7,778 bases of DNA from an uncultured Prevotella sp. (GCA_946625715.1 CAMOTK010000091.1:1-7778), one strand, 5' to 3'. Shown: positions 1 to 7,023, numbered from the stretch's first letter. Notes: generated by a model from the sequence alone, not told the origin. A program made the numbers and translations.

Positions 1-678
1 CGTCCCAACGTCATCATTGATGGCACTTGTGCCCGTCTGTCGCTCGATGGCCAGACGGCCTATCTCGCTCCTCGCGACTTTACAGCCCGCGAGGCGACGC
101 TCAACCGCCAGCTGACCGTCCATCAGCCCGCCGCCGTCATGCTGCCGTTCAGTCTGTCGGCCGACAAAGCATCTCAGCTTGGCACCTTCCATGAGCTGAA
201 GGCCGTCTCCTTCAATCGTGTCACGTTTGGCGAGCCAGTGCAAACAACCCTGAGCAGTCACACGCCCTATCTGTATATTCCCGCAGAGACCGCCGCTTCG
301 TTCAACTTTAGCGATGTCGAGATTGCGCACAACGAAGCCATGCAGTACGGCGGACTCTTCCTCAGCGGAACCTACGAGCCTTATACCATCGCCGCCGACG
401 TGCCTGTCTATCAGTGGGAAGCCGATGGCACCGCCTTTGGCGCCTTTGTGCGCCAGACCAGCGGCACAACCATCAGTCCGTTCGACGCCTGGCTGACGGT
501 TTACTACGCCAACGACCGCCTGCAGGTGCAGGTTGAAGGCCGCGAAGACCTGGGCATCCATACCGTAGGCCATGCTGCCGAAGCCGACCTGTGGTACACA
601 CTCGACGGTCGTCCGATAGCCCGTCCGAATAGCAAGGGCATCTATATCCGTAACGGCCAGAAAACAGTCGTGCGATGA
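1..678 (+). CDS. C-terminal part of a secreted/surface protein of Bacteroidetes type (5' end outside window)
   Basis: The frame is open from base 1 to the TGA at 676-678, giving the last 225 residues of a longer protein; the first in-window ATG (139) lies inside the domain and is not the true start. The segment is rich in beta-prone, aromatic and Thr residues. It resembles the C-terminal module common in large Bacteroides/Prevotella surface proteins, including leucine-rich-repeat ones: 'NVIIDGTCARLSL' near residue 4, 'APRDFTA' at 23-29, 'GLFLSGTYE' near 119, and 'GTTISPFDAWL' at 155-165. The end, 'WYTLDGRPIARP...KGIYIRNGQKTVV' (198-224), matches the short conserved tail of many secreted proteins in this group and is loosely like type IX sorting tails. 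Whether it is a sorting signal here is unproven. No catalytic motif is visible, so enzyme or adhesin function cannot be assigned. The family call is from recalled sequence pattern only. Confidence 0.
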   Translation, partial: RPNVIIDGTCARLSLDGQTAYLAPRDFTAREATLNRQLTVHQPAAVMLPFSLSADKASQLGTFHELKAVSFNRVTFGEPVQTTLSSHTPYLYIPAETAASFNFSDVEIAHNEAMQYGGLFLSGTYEPYTIAADVPVYQWEADGTAFGAFVRQTSGTTISPFDAWLTVYYANDRLQVQVEGREDLGIHTVGHAAEADLWYTLDGRPIARPNSKGIYIRNGQKTVVR

Positions 679-1382
679 AGACAGCCATCAAAGTCATTGC
701 CTTCGACGCCGACGACACCCTGTGGGACTGTCAGGGCCACTTCGACAGCGTGATGCAGGAGCTCTACACCCTGCTTGAGCCGTGGGTCAGTCGCGACCGT
801 GCTGCCCAGGAGCTTTTTGCCACCGAGCGCAAGAACATGCCGCTCTGCGGCTTTGGCACCAAGGCCTTCACCCTGTCGATGCTCGAGACGGCCATGCGCG
901 TGTCGCACTACGAACTGTCGGCCCGCCAGCTCAGTGCCCTTCAGCAGCGCTGCTACACGCTGCTCGAACTGCCCGCCACACCGCTTCCCGGCGTTGCTGA
1001 GACGCTCGAAACGTTGCAGCGCCAAGGCCGTCGCATGGTGGCCTTCACCAAGGGCGAACTGCTCGACCAAGAGAACAAGATGATGCGCTCCGGTCTGGGC
1101 CACTTCTTCGAACATGTTGAGATTGTGAGCAACAAGGGCGAGGCCGAGTTCCTGGCCCTTTGCCGCAAGCTCGGCGTGCGTCCCGACGAGCTGCTCATGG
1201 TGGGCAACTCGCTGAAGAGCGACATTGCGCCGGCACTGGCCATCGGTGCCTGGGCCGTCCATATTCCCTTTGAGATTACGTGGGAATTGGAGCATCAAGA
1301 TGATTTTTCTCACCCAAAACTCATAAAAATCGGTCGTTTTGGTGAGATTATAAGAATTATTTCTTATCTTTGTAGCGACTAA
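675..1382 (+). CDS. HAD-superfamily hydrolase (COG1011-like phosphatase)
   Basis: A 235-residue cytosolic protein with no signal peptide, the usual length for subclass I HAD phosphatases. All four HAD motifs are visible. Motif I is DADDT (nucleophile D11, general acid/base D13), motif II is the Thr in VAFTKGE (T125), motif III is the Lys in VSNKGE (K154), and motif IV is GNSLKSD (177-183, D183). The roughly 100 residues between motifs I and II fit an alpha-helical C1 cap. By family knowledge it would hydrolyse a small phosphometabolite through an aspartyl-phosphate intermediate; the substrate cannot be read from sequence. Motif IV has Asn instead of Asp after Gly, which I recall from other members of this group, so it is not clear evidence of inactivity. 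The ATG overlaps the upstream stop as ATGA, suggesting co-transcription and translational coupling with the surface-protein gene. The last ~30 codons are AT-rich and overlap regulatory DNA for the next gene. Confidence 0.9.
   Translation: MKTAIKVIAFDADDTLWDCQGHFDSVMQELYTLLEPWVSRDRAAQELFATERKNMPLCGFGTKAFTLSMLETAMRVSHYELSARQLSALQQRCYTLLELPATPLPGVAETLETLQRQGRRMVAFTKGELLDQENKMMRSGLGHFFEHVEIVSNKGEAEFLALCRKLGVRPDELLMVGNSLKSDIAPALAIGAWAVHIPFEITWELEHQDDFSHPKLIKIGRFGEIIRIISYLCSD
1302..1346. repeat. Two interleaved inverted repeats in the 3' end of the HAD gene
   Basis: Dyad A pairs GATTTTT (1302-1308) with AAAAATC (1325-1331), 7 of 7 matches. Dyad B pairs CTCACCCAAAAC (1309-1320) with GTTTTGGTGAG (1336-1346), 11 matches with one extra C in the left arm. 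The arms interleave as A-B-A'-B', so the two hairpins cannot form together in a simple nested fold. The right arm of B covers the TTTG proposed as the -33 element. The bases are coding (HAD residues ~210-224) but lie in a clearly AT-rich patch. They could be operators for the kinase operon or an RNA structure at the end of the HAD transcript. There is no T-run directly after dyad B, so a classical intrinsic terminator is not supported. Confidence 0.5.
1338..1372 (+). promoter_or_regulatory. Bacteroidetes-type promoter for the tandem kinase genes
   Basis: TATCTTTG at 1365-1372 is an exact match to the Bacteroidetes primary-sigma -7 consensus TAnnTTTG. TTTG at 1338-1341 could be the -33 element; the 23-nt spacing is slightly longer than the usual ~19-21. 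Transcription would begin near 1379-1382, at the HAD stop codon, leaving a leader of about 20 nt before the ATG at 1402. The promoter therefore sits wholly inside the HAD coding region, and the kinase pair can be transcribed separately from the genes upstream. Confidence 0.65.
1350..1367. promoter_or_regulatory. 18-bp palindrome overlapping the -7 element (candidate operator)
   Basis: ATAAGAA (1350-1356), spacer TTAT, TTCTTAT (1361-1367): a perfect 7-bp dyad whose right arm covers the first three bases of the TATCTTTG element. A protein bound here would occlude RNA polymerase. Because it lies upstream of the predicted start of transcription, it would act as DNA rather than as RNA. The site is AT-rich, so chance occurrence is possible; no regulator is identified. 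Confidence 0.4.
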
Positions 1383-1401
1383 ATATCAAAAGTACGGCTA
1401 C

Positions 1402-4170
1402 ATGCTGCAATTGCTTAGACAATTAGTTGTCGCATTTGTCATTGCATGGTTCATTCCGCTATTTGTTGCGGCAGGAAACCATGACATGAATGTCTTCACG
1501 ACCGACCATCCGTTGGTCTATGAAGACAAGTGGGACATGTGGCCCTACGCTTTCCTCGACGAGCAAGGTCAGCCAACAGGTTTCAATATCGATTTGGTGA
1601 AGCTGTTGATGAACGAACTCAAGATTCCCTACCATATTGTGCTCAAGCCTGGCAAGGAAGTACGCTCCGACGTGCTCGAAGGCCGTGCCCACTTGACGTT
1701 CGGACTGGCCGACAGTCTGAACCGCTGCTTCACCACCTACAGCAAGTCTGTGGTACAGCTCTTCACCCATAGCGTGGTCAGCATGAAGGCGCAGCCCGTG
1801 AGCGTGCGGACCATCGACGACCTGAAGCGCGAGAAAGTGGTGGTCTACGACAACAGCTGCACCCACCGCCTGATGAAAGACTATGGGTGGGAAGACAATG
1901 CCATACCCTACGTCGACATGAAGGAGGCCATTGTCAATCTCATCAACAAGAAGCAGGGGCAGATAGTGTGGAACACAGCCTCGCTGGAGTGGCTCCTGCG
2001 CATCTACAACAACGACAACCTGCGCATCACCGACTTCGAGATGCCTGTGAGCAAGTACCGCATGGTTTCGCCCGACACCGTCCTGCTGGCCCGTCTCGAC
2101 AGTGCTTTCGCCATGATATGTGCCGACGGCAAGCTCGATGCCATACAGAACAAGTGGTTCTATCCCGACCGCCAGACCGGTAGCATCCCCATGTGGCTGT
2201 GGTATGTGGCGGCAGCGTCGCTGCTGGTCATGTGTGTCGTGTTGTTCTATAACCTCAGCTACCACTTGCACGACCGCAAACTGACACGCATCAGCGAGGC
2301 CCGCATTCGCCGGCTCAGTCTCATTCTCAAGGCCACCAATATCAATGTGTGGCTCTACGATGTAGCCCAGAAGCGTTACAGTAAGATAGACCCCAACGGG
2401 CAGTTCGGCCAGAGCTTCGATGGCATCTCGCTTATGCAGCGCTTTAAATCCCAGCAGTTTGTCAAGTTGCGCGAAGCCATTGACCATATCATCAATATGG
2501 AGTCGGAAAAGGAAGTGCTGGAGATCGATATGGTCGACCACCAGAACGAAGGACTGGGTAGCCGCAGCATGCAGGTGACCCTCTCTGTACTCACGCGAGA
2601 GCGAGGCCGTCCGCATACCATCATCGGCGTCTCCACAGACATTACCGATTTGCGCCGCCAGAAGCAGCAAATCAAGGAGCGCCGCCTACGCTACCAGACC
2701 GTGTTCTCCTCGGCCATGGTCGATATGGTCTATTTCGACGAGCATGGCTTGGTGACCGACATGAACGAGCGTGCCCAGCAGACCTTCCAAATCGACTTGG
2801 AAGGTGCCATCCGCGAACACTACGACTTGGAGCGCGGCTCCGGCATCAAGGATGTAGACCCGCAGACCTTGGGCTACTACTACGTCACCCGTTTCCTTGA
2901 CGACCCGAACGCCCCCAATGGTACCATGTACTACGAGTTGCAGCTTGTGCCTGTCTACGATGACAAAGGCAAGTTGCTCAATATCTATGGCTCTGGTCTC
3001 GACGTGACCGAGACGGCCCGCGCCTACCACCACATACAGAATGGCATTCGCCAGTTGGAGAATGCCACCGAGCAGGTGAGCCAGTATGTCAAGAAAATCA
3101 ACTATGCTTTGGGCGTCAGTGGTGTGCGCTTGGTGACCTACTCGCCCCACGACCACCTGCTCCGGTTCTATAGCGAGATAGATGTGGTGCAGCTGACGCT
3201 GACCCAGGCCCGCGCGCTCAACGTGGTGTGTCCCGATTCGAAGTGGGCCGCACTGCGTGTTTTCGACAGCATGGACAAGTTTACCACAGAGAACATCGAG
3301 TCAGACATCTGCACCCAGCTCCGCATCAACGGCCGGCAGCTTTACCTGCACTTCGACTTCATTCCCAACTTCGATAAGAACGGCGAGGTGAAAGACTATT
3401 TCGGCCTCTGCCGCGACACCAGCGAGATTAAGGAGATTCAGCAGCTCTTGGAGAAAGAGTCGGAGCGCGCCCAGGAAGTAGAGAGCCTGAAGAGCCATTT
3501 CCTGCACAACATGAGCTTCGAGATTCGTACACCGCTCAACTCCGTGGTCGGCTTCTCCGAACTCTTCAAAGAGCCCCATTCGCCCGAAGAAGAAACGTTC
3601 TTCATCAGCGAAATCAAGCGCAACTCAGCCTATCTGCTGCGCCTCATCAACGACATTCTGTTCATCTCCCGACTCGATGCCCACATGATAGAAATCAACA
3701 AGCAGCCCGTCGACTTCTCGAAGACCTTTGGCGGCCACTGCGAGGCCGGCTGGGGCAATGCTAAGCGCGAGGGCGTGCACTATGTGATAGAGTCGCCCTA
3801 CGACGAGTTGGTGGTCGACATCGACGACGTCAACGTGGGGCGCATCATCGAACAGATAACGGCCAATGCGGCCCACTATACCAAGAAGGGCTTGGTGCAG
3901 GCCTCCTACGACTACATAGGCAATGCCCTTGTGGTGACCATCCGCGACACGGGCGAAGGCATGTCGCAAGAGGTGCTCTCGCGCGTGTTCGAGCGGTTTG
4001 TCAGCGGCCCGCACAGCGGCACCGGTCTGGGACTTCCCATCTGTCAGGAGCTGGCCAGTCAGCTGGGCGGTCATATCGACATCTCTTCCGAAGAAGGCAA
4101 AGGCACCACCGTATGGGTCAGCATGCCGGCAACACTCATCAGCTCCAAGAAACAATTATTCGAACAATGA
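1402..4170 (+). CDS. Periplasmic-sensing histidine kinase homologue lacking the phospho-acceptor His (probable pseudokinase)
   Basis: 922 residues. A signal peptide (hydrophobic core ~8-24, possible cleavage after A24) leads to an SBP_bac_3-like solute-binding domain (~28-258) with 'GFNIDL' and the terminal 'DGKLDAIQNKWF' helix of that fold. One transmembrane helix follows (264-284), then three PAS-like domains (~300-416, 431-538, 560-675), of which the first two end in 'STDITD' and 'GLDVTE' and the third in 'CRDTSE'. A HisKA helix pair (~690-760) and HATPase_c (~810-915) complete it. There is no receiver or DNA-binding domain. The H-box reads NMSFEIRTPLN: F706 stands where His is expected, and TTC is two base changes from either His codon. 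In the ATPase domain N822, D849-T-G851-E-G853 and G873-T-G875-L-G877 are present, but the other N-box positions are Q818 and H825 instead of Asn and Lys. ATP binding may persist, whereas self-phosphorylation at the usual site cannot. The start is supported by the promoter 30 bp upstream and by the signal peptide. It likely acts at the inner membrane with the following kinase. Confidence 0.9.
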   Translation: MLQLLRQLVVAFVIAWFIPLFVAAGNHDMNVFTTDHPLVYEDKWDMWPYAFLDEQGQPTGFNIDLVKLLMNELKIPYHIVLKPGKEVRSDVLEGRAHLTFGLADSLNRCFTTYSKSVVQLFTHSVVSMKAQPVSVRTIDDLKREKVVVYDNSCTHRLMKDYGWEDNAIPYVDMKEAIVNLINKKQGQIVWNTASLEWLLRIYNNDNLRITDFEMPVSKYRMVSPDTVLLARLDSAFAMICADGKLDAIQNKWFYPDRQTGSIPMWLWYVAAASLLVMCVVLFYNLSYHLHDRKLTRISEARIRRLSLILKATNINVWLYDVAQKRYSKIDPNGQFGQSFDGISLMQRFKSQQFVKLREAIDHIINMESEKEVLEIDMVDHQNEGLGSRSMQVTLSVLTRERGRPHTIIGVSTDITDLRRQKQQIKERRLRYQTVFSSAMVDMVYFDEHGLVTDMNERAQQTFQIDLEGAIREHYDLERGSGIKDVDPQTLGYYYVTRFLDDPNAPNGTMYYELQLVPVYDDKGKLLNIYGSGLDVTETARAYHHIQNGIRQLENATEQVSQYVKKINYALGVSGVRLVTYSPHDHLLRFYSEIDVVQLTLTQARALNVVCPDSKWAALRVFDSMDKFTTENIESDICTQLRINGRQLYLHFDFIPNFDKNGEVKDYFGLCRDTSEIKEIQQLLEKESERAQEVESLKSHFLHNMSFEIRTPLNSVVGFSELFKEPHSPEEETFFISEIKRNSAYLLRLINDILFISRLDAHMIEINKQPVDFSKTFGGHCEAGWGNAKREGVHYVIESPYDELVVDIDDVNVGRIIEQITANAAHYTKKGLVQASYDYIGNALVVTIRDTGEGMSQEVLSRVFERFVSGPHSGTGLGLPICQELASQLGGHIDISSEEGKGTTVWVSMPATLISSKKQLFEQ

Positions 4171-6953
4171 ACAGGCCATCAACACCATATCCCCGTCGAC
4201 CGCAGCAGATATGCTTCCTGAAGTATCTGCTTCTGCTGCTACTGTTGGTCCCGCTGGCAGCAGGTGCGCAGTCGCTGCAGCAGAAGTACACAGCGCGGCG
4301 CCCCCTAATCATCGTCGGCGACTGGGATACGCCCCCCTTCACTTTCAACAACATCCAAGGGCAGGCCGACGGCTATTGTATCGATGTGCTCGAAGCGGTG
4401 CTCAATCAGCTGAACATTCCCCACACGTTCATGCTCATGGAGCGCTCCTATGCCCTGCGCATGTACATGAACAAGGACGTCGATGCCATCATCGACCCGA
4501 CGGTCGAGACAATGGGCGAAAGCTATCGCTCCGAGTCCGTGCTGGGTTACTATAAGATACAGATAGCCTCCAACAAGCGCACACCGCCCATCACCAAGCT
4601 CGACCAGTTGAAGCAGGCCGAAATGGTGGTGGTGAAGAGTGGCGACGACGTGTCGCAGGATGTGCTCTCCCACTTGTTGCCCGACTTGAAGGTCGAGGAA
4701 CATTCGCCGCGCGACGCCTTGGCCGGGCTGGCCAACGGCAAGTACACCTACTTCATCTGGGTGGGCGAGGCACTGAAGAATGAGGTGAAGCGCCTGGGAC
4801 TGTCCCACCTGCTCACCGTCAACGACGTGCCCCTGTCAACGGGCCATCTCCATCTGACGTGCTACGACAAGGCCCTGCTTGAGCAGATTGACGACCAGAT
4901 AGTCCGCATGGAGCTCAACGGCTCGCTCGAGCAGTTGCGCAAGAAGAGGTTCTCCGATCAATCTTCCGACAACTATCTGGTGTACTGGGTGCTGGCCTTC
5001 ATCGTCATTGCCCTGGTCGTCTCCGTTGTCTTCGGCGTGTTCAATCGTCTGGCCCATCGCCGCGTGAAGCAGAAGGCCGACCGCCTGAACCTCTTGGGCG
5101 ACATCTTGCACCAAGCCCTCAGTATCAGCGCCTATTCGGTCGTAGAATACGACGTGAGCCGCGACCGCTTCACCAACAGCTACGGCCACGTGCTGCCCGA
5201 CGAAGGCATCACGATGGAGCAGCTTCTGGAAGGCATCGACGAGAACAAGCGCGCGACTGCCCGCATCGATATGCAGAGCCTGTTAGACGGCTACGAGGGC
5301 ACCCTCGACCTGATGAACCGCTGGAACTTCGGCACGCCCGACCATCCCTGCTGGGTCGATGTGCATGGCTATGCCGTGGCCGAAATCACCCCGGGCAAAG
5401 GCACGACCAAGATTATCTCCACCATGCAGAACCTCTCTTCCATACAGGAAGAAGAGCACCGCGAACAGGAGTTGATTAATAAGTATATCATGATGTTCGA
5501 CCGCCTGCTTATCCCCATGTCGTTCTACGACAAGGACGGGCGCCTCGTCGATGCCAATGCGAAGATGATAGAGCTGTGCGAAATCAACAATGAAACGCGC
5601 AGATACTATTTCTGGGAAACGCTCCTGCAAGACACTCACCTCATTGTCGACGACTTCGACCCCAACAACCACGAAATCTTCCATGCCTGCCAGCACATGT
5701 ACTATCCGGAGCTGAACCTCGACAAGTACATTGAGTTCCGCCTGCAACCCGTGTTCGACGACAATGGCGAACTGGCCTACCACACTGTCACGGCCCTCGA
5801 CGTCACGGCCGAGCGCGAGCTGTACCTCAGCAAGAAGGCCTACGACGACCATCTCCATGCGGCAGCCGACCGACTTGCCGAAAGTGAGCAGCGCATGTAC
5901 TATCTGTTGAAGAGCTGCAACATGTATTTCTTTGAGACCGACAACGAGAAGCAGACCATCAGTTTTGCGCGCAAACTGAACAACCCCGAATATACCATCA
6001 CCTATCAGCAGTACGTGAAGAGCGTTGTGGAAGATGAGCGCCAGAAAATTGTCGATTTCTTGTCTGATATGAATAATCGGGTCAAGTCGTTCAATATCCT
6101 CCATCACTTCTATTACACACCCAACAGCCCCGAAGAATCCTGGTACATCCTGAGCGGCTCGCCCTCATACGACCAGGATGGCCGCGTGAAGGGCTACTTC
6201 GGCGTGGCACGCAACGTCACCGAGCTGATGGAAGCGCAGCAGCAACTGCGCATAGAGACCGCCCGGGCCGAAAACTCGGGCATGCGCAAGAGTGCCTTCC
6301 TGGCCAACATGACCCACGAGATACGCACGCCGCTCAACGCCATCGTGGGCTTCTCCGACCTCATGCAGTTTGTGGAAGACCCCGCCGACCGCGAAGAGTT
6401 CATACGCATCATCCTGAACAACTGCGACATGCTGCTCCGCCTCATCAACGACATTCTCGAAGCCTCGAATGCCGATGCCGGACAGCTGCGCATCAATCCC
6501 GTCGACCTCGACTTCGCACAGGCCTTCGACGACATCTGCCAGACGCTGGCCCAGCGCGTGCAGAACCCCGAGGTGGCCTTCATTGCCGACAACCCCTACA
6601 AGCACTATCGCACGCGCCTCGACAAGGCCCGCATCCACCAGGTGTGCACCAACTTCGTGACCAACGCCGTGAAGTACACCCAGAAGGGACACATCAAGAT
6701 GGGCTATCGCGAGCAGGACGGCGGCCTCTACATCTACTGCGAAGACACCGGCGCCGGCATTGCCAAGGATAAGCAGAGCAGCGTGTTCGACCGCTTCGTC
6801 AAGCTCAACGACTACGTGCAGGGCACCGGTCTCGGTCTGAACATCTGCCGCAGCATTGCCGAACTCTGTGGCGGCCGCATCGGCGTAGAGTCGGAAGGCG
6901 AGGGCCACGGCTGCACGTTCTGGATTTGGATTCCCTGTCGGCGGCGCGAATAA
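4167..6953 (+). CDS. Periplasmic-sensing sensor histidine kinase (SBP_bac_3 - TM - 3 PAS - HisKA - HATPase_c)
   Basis: 928 residues from the ATG at 4167, which overlaps the previous stop as ATGA. An in-frame ATG at 4113 would add 18 residues before the signal peptide; I prefer 4167 because it gives a normal export signal (basic RR at 10-11, Leu-rich core 21-27, AGA|QS cleavage after A34). Then come an SBP_bac_3-like domain (~45-265), a transmembrane helix (270-292), three PAS-like domains (~308-430, 440-549, 575-690), HisKA with MTHEIRTPLN (H717) and HATPase_c with N829, N833, K836, D860-T-G862-A-G864 and G886-T-G888-L-G890. All catalytic motifs are intact, so autophosphorylation at H717 is expected; T721 of the HExxT motif also fits phosphatase activity. 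By family analogy (BvgS-type sensors), a periplasmic ligand would control phosphotransfer to a response regulator. No receiver domain is fused and no regulator gene is in the window. It is a diverged tandem paralogue of the upstream kinase with the same domain order. The protein ends just after the ATPase domain, so it is not a hybrid kinase. Confidence 0.93.
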   Translation: MNRPSTPYPRRPQQICFLKYLLLLLLLVPLAAGAQSLQQKYTARRPLIIVGDWDTPPFTFNNIQGQADGYCIDVLEAVLNQLNIPHTFMLMERSYALRMYMNKDVDAIIDPTVETMGESYRSESVLGYYKIQIASNKRTPPITKLDQLKQAEMVVVKSGDDVSQDVLSHLLPDLKVEEHSPRDALAGLANGKYTYFIWVGEALKNEVKRLGLSHLLTVNDVPLSTGHLHLTCYDKALLEQIDDQIVRMELNGSLEQLRKKRFSDQSSDNYLVYWVLAFIVIALVVSVVFGVFNRLAHRRVKQKADRLNLLGDILHQALSISAYSVVEYDVSRDRFTNSYGHVLPDEGITMEQLLEGIDENKRATARIDMQSLLDGYEGTLDLMNRWNFGTPDHPCWVDVHGYAVAEITPGKGTTKIISTMQNLSSIQEEEHREQELINKYIMMFDRLLIPMSFYDKDGRLVDANAKMIELCEINNETRRYYFWETLLQDTHLIVDDFDPNNHEIFHACQHMYYPELNLDKYIEFRLQPVFDDNGELAYHTVTALDVTAERELYLSKKAYDDHLHAAADRLAESEQRMYYLLKSCNMYFFETDNEKQTISFARKLNNPEYTITYQQYVKSVVEDERQKIVDFLSDMNNRVKSFNILHHFYYTPNSPEESWYILSGSPSYDQDGRVKGYFGVARNVTELMEAQQQLRIETARAENSGMRKSAFLANMTHEIRTPLNAIVGFSDLMQFVEDPADREEFIRIILNNCDMLLRLINDILEASNADAGQLRINPVDLDFAQAFDDICQTLAQRVQNPEVAFIADNPYKHYRTRLDKARIHQVCTNFVTNAVKYTQKGHIKMGYREQDGGLYIYCEDTGAGIAKDKQSSVFDRFVKLNDYVQGTGLGLNICRSIAELCGGRIGVESEGEGHGCTFWIWIPCRRRE

Positions 6954-6960
6954 TGGGCGT

Positions 6961-6984
6961 ATTTCTTTTTTATTAGCAAGAAAT
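6961..6984. repeat. Short inverted repeat downstream of the kinase pair
   Basis: ATTTCTT (6961-6967) and AAGAAAT (6978-6984) form a 7-bp dyad with a 10-nt AT-rich spacer, 7 bp after the kinase stop codon. The stem is nearly all A-T and is not followed by a T-run, so it is a poor intrinsic terminator. It lies just upstream of the metG -7 element and could equally be promoter DNA. I see no convincing terminator in this 70-bp gap. Confidence 0.25.
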
Positions 6985-6996
6985 TCACTACCTTTG
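6966..6996 (+). promoter_or_regulatory. Bacteroidetes-type promoter of metG
   Basis: TACCTTTG at 6989-6996 is an exact TAnnTTTG -7 element. At the -33 position there is only a T-run (6966-6971), 19 nt away at its best register, instead of TTTG. Transcription would start near 7003, giving a leader of about 20 nt, similar to the kinase promoter. The 8-bp direct repeat ATTAGCAA (6972-6979 and 7004-7011) flanks the -7 element at 32 bp, close to three helical turns. Confidence 0.65.
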
Positions 6997-7023
6997 CAGC
7001 CAAATTAGCAAAAACCAAACATC

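Noticed and set aside
642..1313. 223-residue minus-strand frame over the HAD gene
   Set aside because: The plus strand has all four HAD motifs in order; the antisense protein shows none.
1459..2670. 403-residue open frame on the minus strand inside the first kinase
   Set aside because: It lies fully antisense to a gene with clear domains and shows low-complexity His/Val/Asp-rich composition with no recognisable motif; a codon-bias shadow.
4113..4166. Earlier in-frame ATG extending the second kinase by 18 residues
   Set aside because: The extension would put a polar stretch before the signal peptide and overlap the first kinase by 58 bp; the ATG at 4167 gives a clean export signal and an ATGA coupling.
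3998..4555. 185-residue plus-strand frame spanning the junction of the two kinases
   Set aside because: It is out of frame with both kinases and has no motifs; both neighbouring frames are continuous, so it does not indicate a frameshift.
5283..6107. 274-residue minus-strand frame inside the second kinase (and similar ones at 6165-6908 and 3625-4155)
   Set aside because: Antisense shadows of conserved PAS/HisKA/HATPase coding sequence, with no start signals or motifs of their own.
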